Origin: Streptomyces dangxiongensis
GTDB lineage: Bacteria; Actinomycetota; Actinomycetes; Streptomycetales; Streptomycetaceae
Assembly: GCF_003675325.1 (NCBI RefSeq)
Contig: NZ_CP033073.1
Coordinates: 3,100,001-3,164,000, forward strand
Reading direction: 5' to 3'
DNA: 64,000 nt
Under the pieces are notes generated by a model, which saw nothing but the letters and a program-made list of their open reading frames with translations, was not told the DNA's origin and made no database searches. This document shows positions 36,495 to 44,266 of this stretch, one piece after another (positions within the stretch are counted from its first letter, which is position 1; the number at the start of each line of letters is the position of its first letter). The translations under genes and the position numbers were made by a program.

Positions 36495-38712
36495 TCACCG
36501 GCGGGCGCGCACCCTCACCACGTCGTCGGCCGCCACCGCCAGCGGGGCCGGCACACGCACCGGCCGGGTCTCGTCCTGGTGGGCCAGGCGCGAGGGCCAC
36601 CAGGTCTTCCAGCCCAGCAGCATGACCACCGAGGGCAGCACGACGATCCGGATGAGAGTGGCGTCCAGCAGCACCGCGCAGGCCATGCCCACGCCCAACT
36701 GTTTCATCTCGATGAAGTTGAGCGAGGCCAGCAGTCCGAACACACAGACCATCACCACCGCCGCGCTCGTCACGACACCGGCCGTGCGGGTGATGCCCTG
36801 CTCCACCGCCTCCCTGATGTTCAGCCCGCCGCGCGCCGCCTCCCGGATCCGGCTGATCACGAACACGTGGTAGTCCATCGACAGGCCCAGCAGGATCACG
36901 AACAGCAGCAGCGGGAGCCACGCCACCACCCGCCCGGTGGACTCGAAGTCCAGGATCCTCTCCGCCCACGTCCGCTGGAAGATCAGCGCCAGCAGACCGA
37001 AGGAGGCCACCGCGGACAGCACGTTCAGCACCACGGTGATCGCGGCGAGCACCAGCGACCGGAAGGCCAGGGCCATCACCAGGAAGGTGAACACCAGGGC
37101 CACCAGCAGCACCCACGGCATCTTGTCCACGACGTTCGCCCGGTAGTCCACGTCGTACGCGACGTCACTGCCGCCCACCGCGTACTCGCCGCCCGCGATC
37201 CGGCCGAGCGTGGCCGGGGCGATGTCGTCCCGCAGCCGGAACAGGGAGTCCTGGGCCTGCCGGGAACTGCTGTTGAAACGGGTGCCGACGGCGATCGTCG
37301 CGACCCGCCCGTCCCGCGAGGTCCGCACCTCGGGCGGCGGCGTGTGCACGAACAGTCCGTCGTGCCGCACCCGGTCGACGAGGGCGTCGACCCCCCGCGT
37401 CAACTCCCCGCCGTGACCCACGGGCACCCGCACGGCGACCATGTGCGTGTCCGCCTGGCTCGGGAAGGACCGCGTCAGCCGCTCGTTGGCCTGCATCGCG
37501 GGGATCGACCGGGGCAGGTCGTCGATGCCGGTCGCCTTCAGGCGCAGGTCGAGGGCGGGCACCGCGAGGGCCAGCAGGGCGCCGACGGAGAGGATCAGCG
37601 CCAGGGCCGGGTGCCGCAGGGCCGGCTTGAGCATCGCCGACCACAGCCGGGGCTTGACGCCGCCCTTCTGGGTGAGCCGCCACACCAGCGGCACCCGCGG
37701 CTTGTCCAGGTAGCGGCCGAACTTGGAGAGCATCGCCGGCAGCACGGTCAGCGAGGCGAGCATCGCGATGCCCACCACCAGCACCGCGCCCGTGGCCATC
37801 GACTCGAAGGCGATGTGCCCGGCGAGGTAGAGGGCACCCATGGACGCCATCACGACCAGGCCCGAGATCATCACCGAGTGCCCGGAGGTGGCGGCGGCGA
37901 TCTCGATGGCGTCGATGTTGTTCGCCCCCAACGCCCGTTCCTCGCGCTGGCGTTTGAGATAGAACAGCGAGTAGTCGACGCCGATGGCCATGCCCATCAG
38001 GACGATGATGTGGGTCACCGGACCGGGGTCGGGCACGAGCTGGGAGGCGACACCCCACAGGCCCAGGCCGGCGAGCACCGAGGAGATGCCGAGCAGCACC
38101 GGGACGCTCGCGGCGACGATCGCCCCGAACACGAAGACCATCACGAGCAGCGTCACCGGCAGGCTCAGCACGGTGGCCTTGCTCAGGTCCCGGTCGAGCA
38201 TGTCGTTCAGACCGGCCTTGATGGAGCCGGCGCCGACCAGCTCCACGCGGACGTCGGTGTGCGCGTCCCGGACCGCGGCCACCTTCCGCAGCAGCGGCCC
38301 GACCCGGGCGTCCGCGGTCTCCGGGTCACCCGCGAGGGTCACGGGCACGAGCAGGGCCGAACCGTCGGGGGGCGGGCACGGGCCGGCCGACGGCGGCGAC
38401 GCCCCCGACGCCCTTCACGGCGTCGACGGCCTCGCCCAGCGCCCGGTTCGCGGCCGACCGGTCCAGCGTGCCCCGGTAGGGGGTGACGAGGATGTTCTCC
38501 ACCGCGCGGCTCTCCAGGCCGCCGCTGCGGGACAGGGCCGCGGCCCGGCCCGACTGCCCGATGGCCAGATCCGAGTCGGTGGCGGACCGGGTGCCCGTCA
38601 TACCGCCCACCGTCAGGGCGCCGAGCACGAACACCACCCAGAGCGTCATCGCCCACCACGGGTGGACGGCGCTCCACCGGGCGGCCCTGGTGATCAGGTT
38701 CCTGCCTGCCAC
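36495..38712 (-). CDS. MMPL/RND-family exporter (frameshifted in this sequence)
   Basis: After correcting one base the gene encodes 738 residues with the MMPL layout: an N-terminal helix (HPWWAMTLWVVFVLGAL), a periplasmic loop, five helices (LSLPVTLLVMVFVFGAIVAA to LVVGIAMLASLTVLPAML), a second loop and five more helices (VLLVALVFTFLVMALAF to SAAVVMVCVFGLL). The MMPL signature GVDYSLFYLKRQREE is followed by the matching GLSMDYHVFVISRIREA in the second half. The frame changes in the C6 run (G6 at 38367-38372), where one extra base splits the reading. The GTG at 38712 has a GGGGAG site; ATG 38790 is an alternative with its own SD. Such proteins export lipids or lipopeptides by proton motive force, fitting an acylated peptide product. 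Divergent context otherwise: PPTase upstream, LuxR-type gene downstream. Confidence 0.87.
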
Positions 38713-38875
38713 GTCTGCTCTCCCCTTCTCGTAAAAAAATACCCGGATCACGGGAAACGGGCCGGGGTTCTCGCCATCCGGCCGGTACATGGGCGCGCTC
38801 CTCGCGAACAGAAAACTAGTGACGGCCCGGAGCGCGATCACGGGTACAAGTACTCCGATGTGGGGGGAGTTTCTT

Positions 38876-39592
38876 CTACTTGACACCCAGCGTGTTCCAC
38901 ACGGAGTCTGGTTCTTCTGGCCGGATGTGATACCACATCCGGCTGGACACGGAAAAGGGGCCGTCGCCGAGAAGGGCGACGGCCCCCGCGTACGGACCGG
39001 GAAGCGGTACGTCCTGCACGCGCCAGGGACCGGCGAGACATCCCGTGGGGTCCCGGACGGTGCGCTGTCCGGCGCCCCGGGCGACGGGCAGCGCCATCCC
39101 CTGGGTGAGCCGCCCGCCGGCCGCCTTCACACACGCCTCCTTCCTGGTCCACAGGCGGGCGAAGGCACGGTGACCGTCCCGGGCCACCCAGGCGCACTCC
39201 TCGGCCGGGAAGAACCGTGTGGCCAGGCGCATCGTGTCCAGTCCGGCGCGGGAGAGTTCCACATCGACGCCCACCGGCCGGGGCGCGAGGGCGAGCAGGG
39301 CCAGCTCACCCGAGTGCGACAGGCTGAAGTGCGGACCGGGCACGTGCGCGAGCCGCGGTTTTCCCCAGCGGCCCCGCGTGAGACACAGCGATGCCGGGGC
39401 ACGGCCCAGCCGCGCCCCGAGAATGATCCGCACGGCGGCGTGCGCGACGACGAAACGCCGCCGCATTCCGGGTTCCCGGCCCCGCCGCGCGCGTTCCCTC
39501 TCGTCCTCGTCGAGGATGTCCTCGAGTTCCGGGGGATATCCCTCCGGATCCGCTTCCGCGCCGGAGTCCAGCGGAATTCGCCAGATCTCCAC
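38876..39592 (-). CDS. Sfp-type 4'-phosphopantetheinyl transferase
   Basis: The 238-residue protein has the Sfp-family marks: GKPRLAHVPGPHFSLSHSG (P1/substrate region), the magnesium motif VGVDVE (about residue 110) and WTRKEACVKAAGG (about residue 155). It transfers phosphopantetheine from CoA to carrier proteins, so it would activate the two ACPs and six PCPs of this cluster. The start is uncertain; GTG at 39592 (VEIWRIPL) gives a normal length, and no ATG is available in this frame near the preceding stop. It follows the acyl-CoA dehydrogenase gene on the same strand. The last 30 or so codons lie beyond a terminator-like hairpin and have no family similarity, so the true stop could differ if a base is wrong here. 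Confidence 0.9.
   Translation of the reverse strand: MEIWRIPLDSGAEADPEGYPPELEDILDEDERERARRGREPGMRRRFVVAHAAVRIILGARLGRAPASLCLTRGRWGKPRLAHVPGPHFSLSHSGELALLALAPRPVGVDVELSRAGLDTMRLATRFFPAEECAWVARDGHRAFARLWTRKEACVKAAGGRLTQGMALPVARGAGQRTVRDPTGCLAGPWRVQDVPLPGPYAGAVALLGDGPFSVSSRMWYHIRPEEPDSVWNTLGVK
38919..38942. repeat. Perfect palindrome at the 3' end of the PPTase gene
   Basis: GCCGGATGTG and CACATCCGGC form a 10-bp perfect inverted repeat around ATAC. It overlaps the last codons of the PPTase reading frame and lies about 130 nt before the alternative MMPL start. It could be an operator for the MMPL promoter or a second transcription stop after the hairpin at 38957-38986. Confidence 0.5.
38957..38986 (-). 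terminator. Intrinsic-terminator-like hairpin with T-run inside the annotated PPTase end
   Basis: On the minus strand GGGGCCGTCGCC pairs perfectly with GGCGACGGCCCC (12 bp, 6-nt loop) and is followed directly by TTTT. This is a textbook rho-independent terminator, unusual in such GC-rich DNA. It lies within the reading frame, about 35 codons before the stop used here, and would end the KAS III-to-PPTase transcript. Confidence 0.6.
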
Positions 39593-39624
39593 CTCGTCGG
39601 CATCCGTCGCGCTGATCGGCGTCG

Positions 39625-40785
39625 TCAGTTCCGGCCCACCTTTCCCGTGTGCAAACCCTGGAACAGATTGAGTTTCTGGATGTTCCGGGTGCCTTCCATG
39701 AACTCCACGCCCCGCGCGTCGCGCGCCCACTTGTCGAGCAGCGGCTGGTCCAGCCGGGCACCCGGGCCGAAGAAGCCCGGCGCGCGCAGCGTCACCTCCT
39801 CGGCGACCTCGCAGGCCCTGGCCTTGGCCGCCGACGCCAGATGGCCGGCGGACGGCCTGCGGTCCACGGCGAGGGCCGCCCGGTACGTCAGCGACCGGGC
39901 CGCGTCGATCCGGCGGCCCAGCTCCTCGTACGTCTCCCGCTCCGGACCGCGCAGCAGCCGCCGGTGCTCGCCGACGTAGTCGTGGGCGGCCCGCGCGATA
40001 CCCAGGGCGATGGCGGCGACACTCGGCCGGAGCTGGTTGAAGACACTGACGATGCTCCACATCCCCCGGCGGGTGGGCGGCAGATGCGCGCCGAGCACCC
40101 GCTCGGCCGGCACCCGCACCCCGTCCAGCCGGATCCGGGTGAGCTGGGCGCCGCGCAGCCCGACCGTGGGCAACGGCTCGGCGTGGAAGCCGGGGTCGGC
40201 GGTGTCCACGAGCACCGCCAGCACGCCGAGCCGCTCGGTGCCGGCGACCCGCGCGAACACGGCCCCGAGGTCGGCCCGGGCGGCGTTGCCGACGTACCGC
40301 TTCTCGCCGTCCAGGACGTAGGAGCCGTCGCCCACCGGGGTGAGCGTGCTCGTCATCTCCCCGATGGCCGAACCCCGTTCCGGCTCGGTCAGCGCGAAGC
40401 AGGTCCAGCGGGGCCGCTCCGCGAGCCGGCCGTGGACCCACTCCCGCTGCTCCGGGCCGCCCAGCACGCCGAGCAGCACCCCGCACATCGACGGGCCCGG
40501 CGAGGCCAGCATCATCCCGGCGTCACCGCGGGCCAGTTCCTCGCTCACCAGCACCCGTTCCAGGGTGGGCAGCCCGTGCGCGGGCCCGCTGCCCGGCGCC
40601 GTGCAGGCCCGGTCCCAGTCGGGCGGCACCTCGTGTCCGGCGAGGAACCGTACGGCGGGCAGGTCCAGGTAGCGGTGGATGGCGTCCGGGTCCCGGTCCA
40701 GCTCCAGGGCACCCTGCCGGAGGTCGTCGGCCCAGTGGCGCACCACGCGGTGGGCCGTGGCCAGCGAGGCGGGCAGGCTGATCAC
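39625..40785 (-). CDS. Acyl-CoA/acyl-ACP dehydrogenase
   Basis: The 386-residue flavoprotein has the full acyl-CoA dehydrogenase layout. It has an N-terminal helical domain, a middle beta domain with FALTEPERGSAIGEMTST and the C-terminal helices with RAPGFFGPGARLDQPLLDKWARDARGVEFMEGTRNIQKL. The Glu in the C-terminal part (VEFMEGT) occupies the region of the catalytic base. The GTG start at 40785 overlaps the previous gene by 4 nt (GTGA). Together with the partner protein it probably introduces a double bond into the acyl-ACP made by this operon (ATP-grasp, decarboxylase, ACP, KAS III). Its substrate is not known; carrier-bound substrates are common for cluster-encoded members. Confidence 0.87.
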   Translation of the reverse strand: MISLPASLATAHRVVRHWADDLRQGALELDRDPDAIHRYLDLPAVRFLAGHEVPPDWDRACTAPGSGPAHGLPTLERVLVSEELARGDAGMMLASPGPSMCGVLLGVLGGPEQREWVHGRLAERPRWTCFALTEPERGSAIGEMTSTLTPVGDGSYVLDGEKRYVGNAARADLGAVFARVAGTERLGVLAVLVDTADPGFHAEPLPTVGLRGAQLTRIRLDGVRVPAERVLGAHLPPTRRGMWSIVSVFNQLRPSVAAIALGIARAAHDYVGEHRRLLRGPERETYEELGRRIDAARSLTYRAALAVDRRPSAGHLASAAKARACEVAEEVTLRAPGFFGPGARLDQPLLDKWARDARGVEFMEGTRNIQKLNLFQGLHTGKVGRN

Positions 40786-41735
40786 GCGTCCTCCCCTCCG
40801 GTGAGGGGGGCCGCCGGGCCGTAGGCGTCGGCGAGCAGTTCGGAGGCGTGCGCGCCGGCGCCCGGACCGTCCGCCGTGAAACCGTGAGCGCCGAGCAGCC
40901 GCAGCAGCGTGCGGTCGGCCCGGGTGATCTGCTCCTGGAGGGCGGCCAGCCGACGGTCGTCCGTGGGCCGCAGCGGGCCGAGCGGCCCGGCCAGGCCGGT
41001 GCAGACGTCGTCGAGGACACCCTCGATCTCCAGGTGCTCCAGCAGCACCTCGGCCAGCGTGCCCTTCACCATCTGCTGCATCAGCAGCGGGGCGCCGTCG
41101 GCGTGCCGGGAGGCGAGATGGGCCAGGCAGGCGTCCCGCAACCGCTCCGACATCCCGAGCCGCAACCAGGCGACGGCCCACCCCCACTCGGGCGCCGCTC
41201 CCTCCCCATCCCCCGACCGCGACAGGGCGAGCCCGGGAAGAAGCCCGACGGCCTCGGCAGGGACGACGCCCGCGACACGGGCGCCGTCGTGGACACCGGT
41301 GACAGCTTCGGCCCGGACGCCACCGTGGGCACCGGGCACGCCCTCGGCGGGGGTGGCACCGCCGGCACCGGCACCGGCACCGGTGACAGTCTCGGCCGGC
41401 GGAGTGCCGGGGGCGCCTGCTGGGGTGTCGCCCTCGACGTGCTCCGGGTGATCAGTGGGTCCCGCTCCTTCGGCGGCTCCCGCGGCACCGGCATGCCCCG
41501 CGTCCCCGGCGTGGCGGGATTCTTCGGCGTGCGCTGCCGCTGCCGCTGCCGCGTCTTCCGCCGCGAACTCCTCGAGGAGTTCACGGGGCAGGATCGCGTG
41601 GCCGCGTGGGCCACGGGGCGGGGTCTTCGGGGACAGGGCCCGCAGCAGCAGGGTCAGCGCGGGGACCAGGCCGTCCGTGCGGGCGCTCGTCCGGGCCTGC
41701 CGGCAGTGCCGGCGTACATCGGGCGGAACCGTCAT
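40782..41735 (-). CDS. Acyl-CoA-dehydrogenase-like accessory protein with low-complexity linker
   Basis: I do not recognise this 317-residue protein with certainty. It has a short basic N-terminus, then roughly 110 residues rich in Ala, Gly, Glu, His and Pro, then a helical C-terminal region (MSERLRDACLAHLASRHADGA, PLLMQQMVKGTLAEVLLEHL, LLRLLGAHGFTADGPGAGAH). That last part resembles the C-terminal helical domain of acyl-CoA dehydrogenases (the GASGF-like motif becomes GAHGF). No flavin motif is visible. It is coupled to the true dehydrogenase by a GTGA overlap and may form a heteromer with it. The extent of the low-complexity part may vary by slippage. Confidence 0.6.
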   Translation of the reverse strand: MTVPPDVRRHCRQARTSARTDGLVPALTLLLRALSPKTPPRGPRGHAILPRELLEEFAAEDAAAAAAAHAEESRHAGDAGHAGAAGAAEGAGPTDHPEHVEGDTPAGAPGTPPAETVTGAGAGAGGATPAEGVPGAHGGVRAEAVTGVHDGARVAGVVPAEAVGLLPGLALSRSGDGEGAAPEWGWAVAWLRLGMSERLRDACLAHLASRHADGAPLLMQQMVKGTLAEVLLEHLEIEGVLDDVCTGLAGPLGPLRPTDDRRLAALQEQITRADRTLLRLLGAHGFTADGPGAGAHASELLADAYGPAAPLTGGEDA

Positions 41736-41742
41736 CGTCTCC

Positions 41743-42672
41743 TCACTCCCCCGTACTCGTCCGTGGTGCCGGCGCGCCGAGGTCGAGCGTGCAGTGCGCC
41801 AGCATCTCGCGTTCCGGATCGTGGTCGGCGACGACCACCCGGGCCGGTCCGCCGCCCACGAGGTCCGCCAGCGCCGACCACACCGCGGTGGCCGGCTGCC
41901 CGGGCCCGGCCCAGGTCGCCCAGGGCCACACCCCGGGTACGGCGGTCCGCACCCCGGCGCCGGCCACGAGGGGCAGTTCCGCGTCCCACGGCGCGGCCGG
42001 TCCGGGCGCCGGCCAGGAGTGCTGCCCCATGCCGCGCACCGGTGCCGCCGCGCCGCTCCACTCGAACAGCAACGCGACCGCCGCGTCGGCCCGGACGGCG
42101 CCCGGATGCCCCGCCGGCACGGCGAACGGCTGGCTGCTCTGGTCGACGGCCAGCATCAGCAGCCGGCGGAACCCGCAGCGCCGCGCGTACTCCACCGCCG
42201 TCCTCAGCGCGCTGAACGGTGCGAGCACCCCTTGGTCGGACAGGGCGAACGCCAGCGGTTCACCGGGCAGCAGCTCCTGCACACAGGACGCGACCAACTG
42301 GCTGTGCTCGAAGTCCGGGGCCGCGTAGGCCACGACGACCAGGTCTGGGCTGTCCTCGGCGGTCAGCGGTCCCAGCTCCGCGAGCGCGCACCGGGCCAGC
42401 TCCACGGAGGTGCGGCGGGGCGCGCCGGCGAACCCCGCCCGGTCGAACGGCACCCCGTGCGGGTCGCCGAGCTGCCGGTAGAACCCCTCCCGGTCCGCGG
42501 CCGGTACGTACGGCGTCCCGGGCCCGGCCGGCGCGTACCGGCCGGCCCGTACCAGCCGCGGCACACGGGCAGGCCCGTCCGCCGGACCGTCCCCCCGGCC
42601 ACCCGCCGCGTCGCCCGTCGTCCCGTCCGCCGCCGGGGCCGCGGACCGTACGGGCGCTGTCGCGCGGAACAT
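41743..42672 (-). CDS. Thiolase-fold (KAS-like) protein without a nucleophilic Cys
   Basis: The 309-residue protein has a low-complexity N-terminus and a core reading DLVVVAYAAPDFEHSQLVAS, followed by LAFALSDQGVLAPFSALRTAVEY, GFRRLLMLAVDQSS and AVRADAAVALLFEW. This is the pattern of a KAS III/thiolase half, with the nucleophile position occupied by Ser-Asp-Gln in place of Cys. It lies 2 nt after the ACP gene and in the same operon as an intact KAS III gene. By analogy with KS/CLF pairs it may be a non-catalytic partner, or an acyl-ACP binding protein. The alternative is a degenerate beta-ketoacyl synthase. No family name is certain. Confidence 0.6.
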   Translation of the reverse strand: MFRATAPVRSAAPAADGTTGDAAGGRGDGPADGPARVPRLVRAGRYAPAGPGTPYVPAADREGFYRQLGDPHGVPFDRAGFAGAPRRTSVELARCALAELGPLTAEDSPDLVVVAYAAPDFEHSQLVASCVQELLPGEPLAFALSDQGVLAPFSALRTAVEYARRCGFRRLLMLAVDQSSQPFAVPAGHPGAVRADAAVALLFEWSGAAAPVRGMGQHSWPAPGPAAPWDAELPLVAGAGVRTAVPGVWPWATWAGPGQPATAVWSALADLVGGGPARVVVADHDPEREMLAHCTLDLGAPAPRTSTGE

Positions 42673-42674
42673 GC

Positions 42675-42953
42675 TCAGGCGCCCGCTTCCGCCGCCACGA
42701 AGTCGGCGAGGGAGCCGACCGTCTCGAAGTGGGTCATCTCCAGCTCGTCGGCGTCGAACTGCACGTCGAGGATCTCCTCGATGGTGATGAGCAGTTCCAG
42801 GGCGCTGCTGGAGTCCAGGCCCAGGTCGTCGAAGAGGCGGGCGCCCTCCTCGGCGCCGGTGACGTCCTTGTTCAGCACCTCCGTCAGGCCCTGGCGCACC
42901 GCGTCCAGGTAGCGGGCGCGGTCGGTGAGGGTGGCCGCGGTGTTCTCGGTCAT
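42675..42953 (-). CDS. Acyl carrier protein (BtrI-like)
   Basis: A 92-residue carrier with the phosphopantetheine Ser in DDLGLDSSSALELL (about residue 49) and a strongly acidic second half (ITIEEILDVQFDADELEM). The ATG at 42953 has a canonical AAGGAG site. The next upstream genes encode a BtrK-like decarboxylase and a BtrJ-like ATP-grasp ligase, the enzymes that in butirosin biosynthesis load L-glutamate onto the ACP BtrI and decarboxylate it to gamma-aminobutyryl-ACP. This carrier is therefore the likely platform for a similar aminoacyl-to-aminoalkanoyl conversion. It is distinct from the ACP at 8422-8673, with an S-S-S rather than S-L-K after the Asp. Confidence 0.9.
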   Translation of the reverse strand: MTENTAATLTDRARYLDAVRQGLTEVLNKDVTGAEEGARLFDDLGLDSSSALELLITIEEILDVQFDADELEMTHFETVGSLADFVAAEAGA

Positions 42954-42980
42954 GTCGTTCTCCTTGTGGGTGGTGGGAGT

Positions 42981-44264
42981 TCAGCGGACGCCGGGAGCGG
43001 CGTCGTACAGCCGCTGGCGGGCCAGCATGGTCTCGGAGTCGTCGCGTTCCCGGATCAGATGGGCGGTGCCGTCCAGGACGAGGACCTCGGCCGGGTAGCC
43101 GTGGCTGAGGAAGTGCACGGGCGAGGCGGTCGGCCCGTACGCGCCGGAGCGCTGCACGCCGACCAGGTCACCTTCGCGCAGCGGCGGCATGGGCACCTTC
43201 TTGCCGATGACGTCGTTCGGGGTGCACAGCGGCCCGGTGATGTTCCACGGCTCGGTGGGCTGCTCGTCGAGGCGTTCCAGCGCGGCCATCGGGAAGTTGC
43301 GCTTGACGTACGAGCCGATGCCGACCGCCGCCATGTGGTGGTTGGTCCCGCCGTCGGTGACCGCGAAGTTCTCGCCCATCGAGGTCTTCGTGTAGCGCAC
43401 CCGGGTGACGTAGGTGCCGGACGCGGCGACCAGGAACCGGCCCAGTTCCATGATCATGCGGGTGCCGGGGTGGCGGCTGTGGAAGGCGCCGACGACGGGG
43501 TTGAGGCGGGCCGTCAGCTCGGCGAGGTCCAGGTCCTTCTCGTTGTCGAAGTAGGCGATGCCGAGGCCGCCGCCGACGTCGACGGTCTCCAGCGGGAAGC
43601 CGATCCGCTCGGAGAGCCGCTCGGCGAGGCCGAGGATGCGCCGGGTGTTGTCCACGACGGTGTCCTCGCCGAGGATGCGCGTGCCCAGGTACACCTGCAC
43701 ACCCATGAGGCGTACGGCCTCGTACCGGGTGGCGAGTGCGGGTCCCGCGGCGAGGAGCTGCTCCTCGTCGATGCCGAACTGGCGGGGCTTGCCGCCCATC
43801 GTCAGGCCCGAACCCTTCACCGAGAAGGCCGGGTTGACGCGCAGCATCACCCGCGCGGTGACGCCCCGCTGCCGGGCCGCCTCGTCGATGAGGGCGAGTT
43901 CGCCGAGGTTCTCGCAGACGATGGCGTGGATGTCCGCGTCCAGGCAGGCGGCCAGTTCGGCGGTGCTCTTGCCGGGGCCGAGGAAGATGATGTCGTGCGG
44001 GGCGACGCCGGCGCGCCGGGCCGTGACCAGTTCGGTGAGCGAGGACACCTCGGCGCGGGCGCCGCTGCGGTGCAGCAGGGCGCACACGGAGACGTTGGGG
44101 TTGGCCTTGAGGGAGTAGAAGACCTCCAGGGCGGGGTGCAGGCGCTCGCGCAGGTCACGGAAGCGGCCGGTGATCTCCTCGCCGTCGTACACGTACAGCG
44201 GGGTGCCGAACTCCTCGGCGAGCCGGGTGACGCCGAGGCCCTGCACATCGAAGGCGACGCTCAT
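42981..44264 (-). CDS. PLP-dependent aminoacyl-ACP decarboxylase (BtrK-like, LysA fold)
   Basis: The 427-residue protein is a fold-III (alanine-racemase-like) decarboxylase. The PLP Lys is in FYSLKANPNV (about residue 52). The glycine-rich phosphate loop is TVDVGGGLGIAYFD, ELGRFLVAASG carries the PLP-pyridine Glu region, and the substrate Cys/Asp motif is GPLCTPND (about residue 345). Stretches such as MGGKPRQFGID and GPLCTPNDVIGKK-VPMPPLREGDL and GAYGPTASPVHFLSH resemble butirosin BtrK more than diaminopimelate or ornithine decarboxylases. BtrK decarboxylates gamma-L-glutamyl-S-ACP. Located between the ACP and ATP-grasp genes with gaps of 27 and 2 nt, it should act on an ACP-bound amino acid. 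Which amino acid is bound cannot be read from sequence. Confidence 0.88.
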   Translation of the reverse strand: MSVAFDVQGLGVTRLAEEFGTPLYVYDGEEITGRFRDLRERLHPALEVFYSLKANPNVSVCALLHRSGARAEVSSLTELVTARRAGVAPHDIIFLGPGKSTAELAACLDADIHAIVCENLGELALIDEAARQRGVTARVMLRVNPAFSVKGSGLTMGGKPRQFGIDEEQLLAAGPALATRYEAVRLMGVQVYLGTRILGEDTVVDNTRRILGLAERLSERIGFPLETVDVGGGLGIAYFDNEKDLDLAELTARLNPVVGAFHSRHPGTRMIMELGRFLVAASGTYVTRVRYTKTSMGENFAVTDGGTNHHMAAVGIGSYVKRNFPMAALERLDEQPTEPWNITGPLCTPNDVIGKKVPMPPLREGDLVGVQRSGAYGPTASPVHFLSHGYPAEVLVLDGTAHLIRERDDSETMLARQRLYDAAPGVR

Positions 44265-44266
44265 GT

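Noticed and set aside
42981..44264. Decarboxylase as diaminopimelate decarboxylase (lysA)
   Set aside because: It lies between an ACP and an ATP-grasp ligase and shares extended motifs (MGGKPRQFG, GPLCTPND, SPVHFL) with BtrK-type enzymes. Housekeeping lysA is normally linked to threonine or homoserine genes in Streptomyces.
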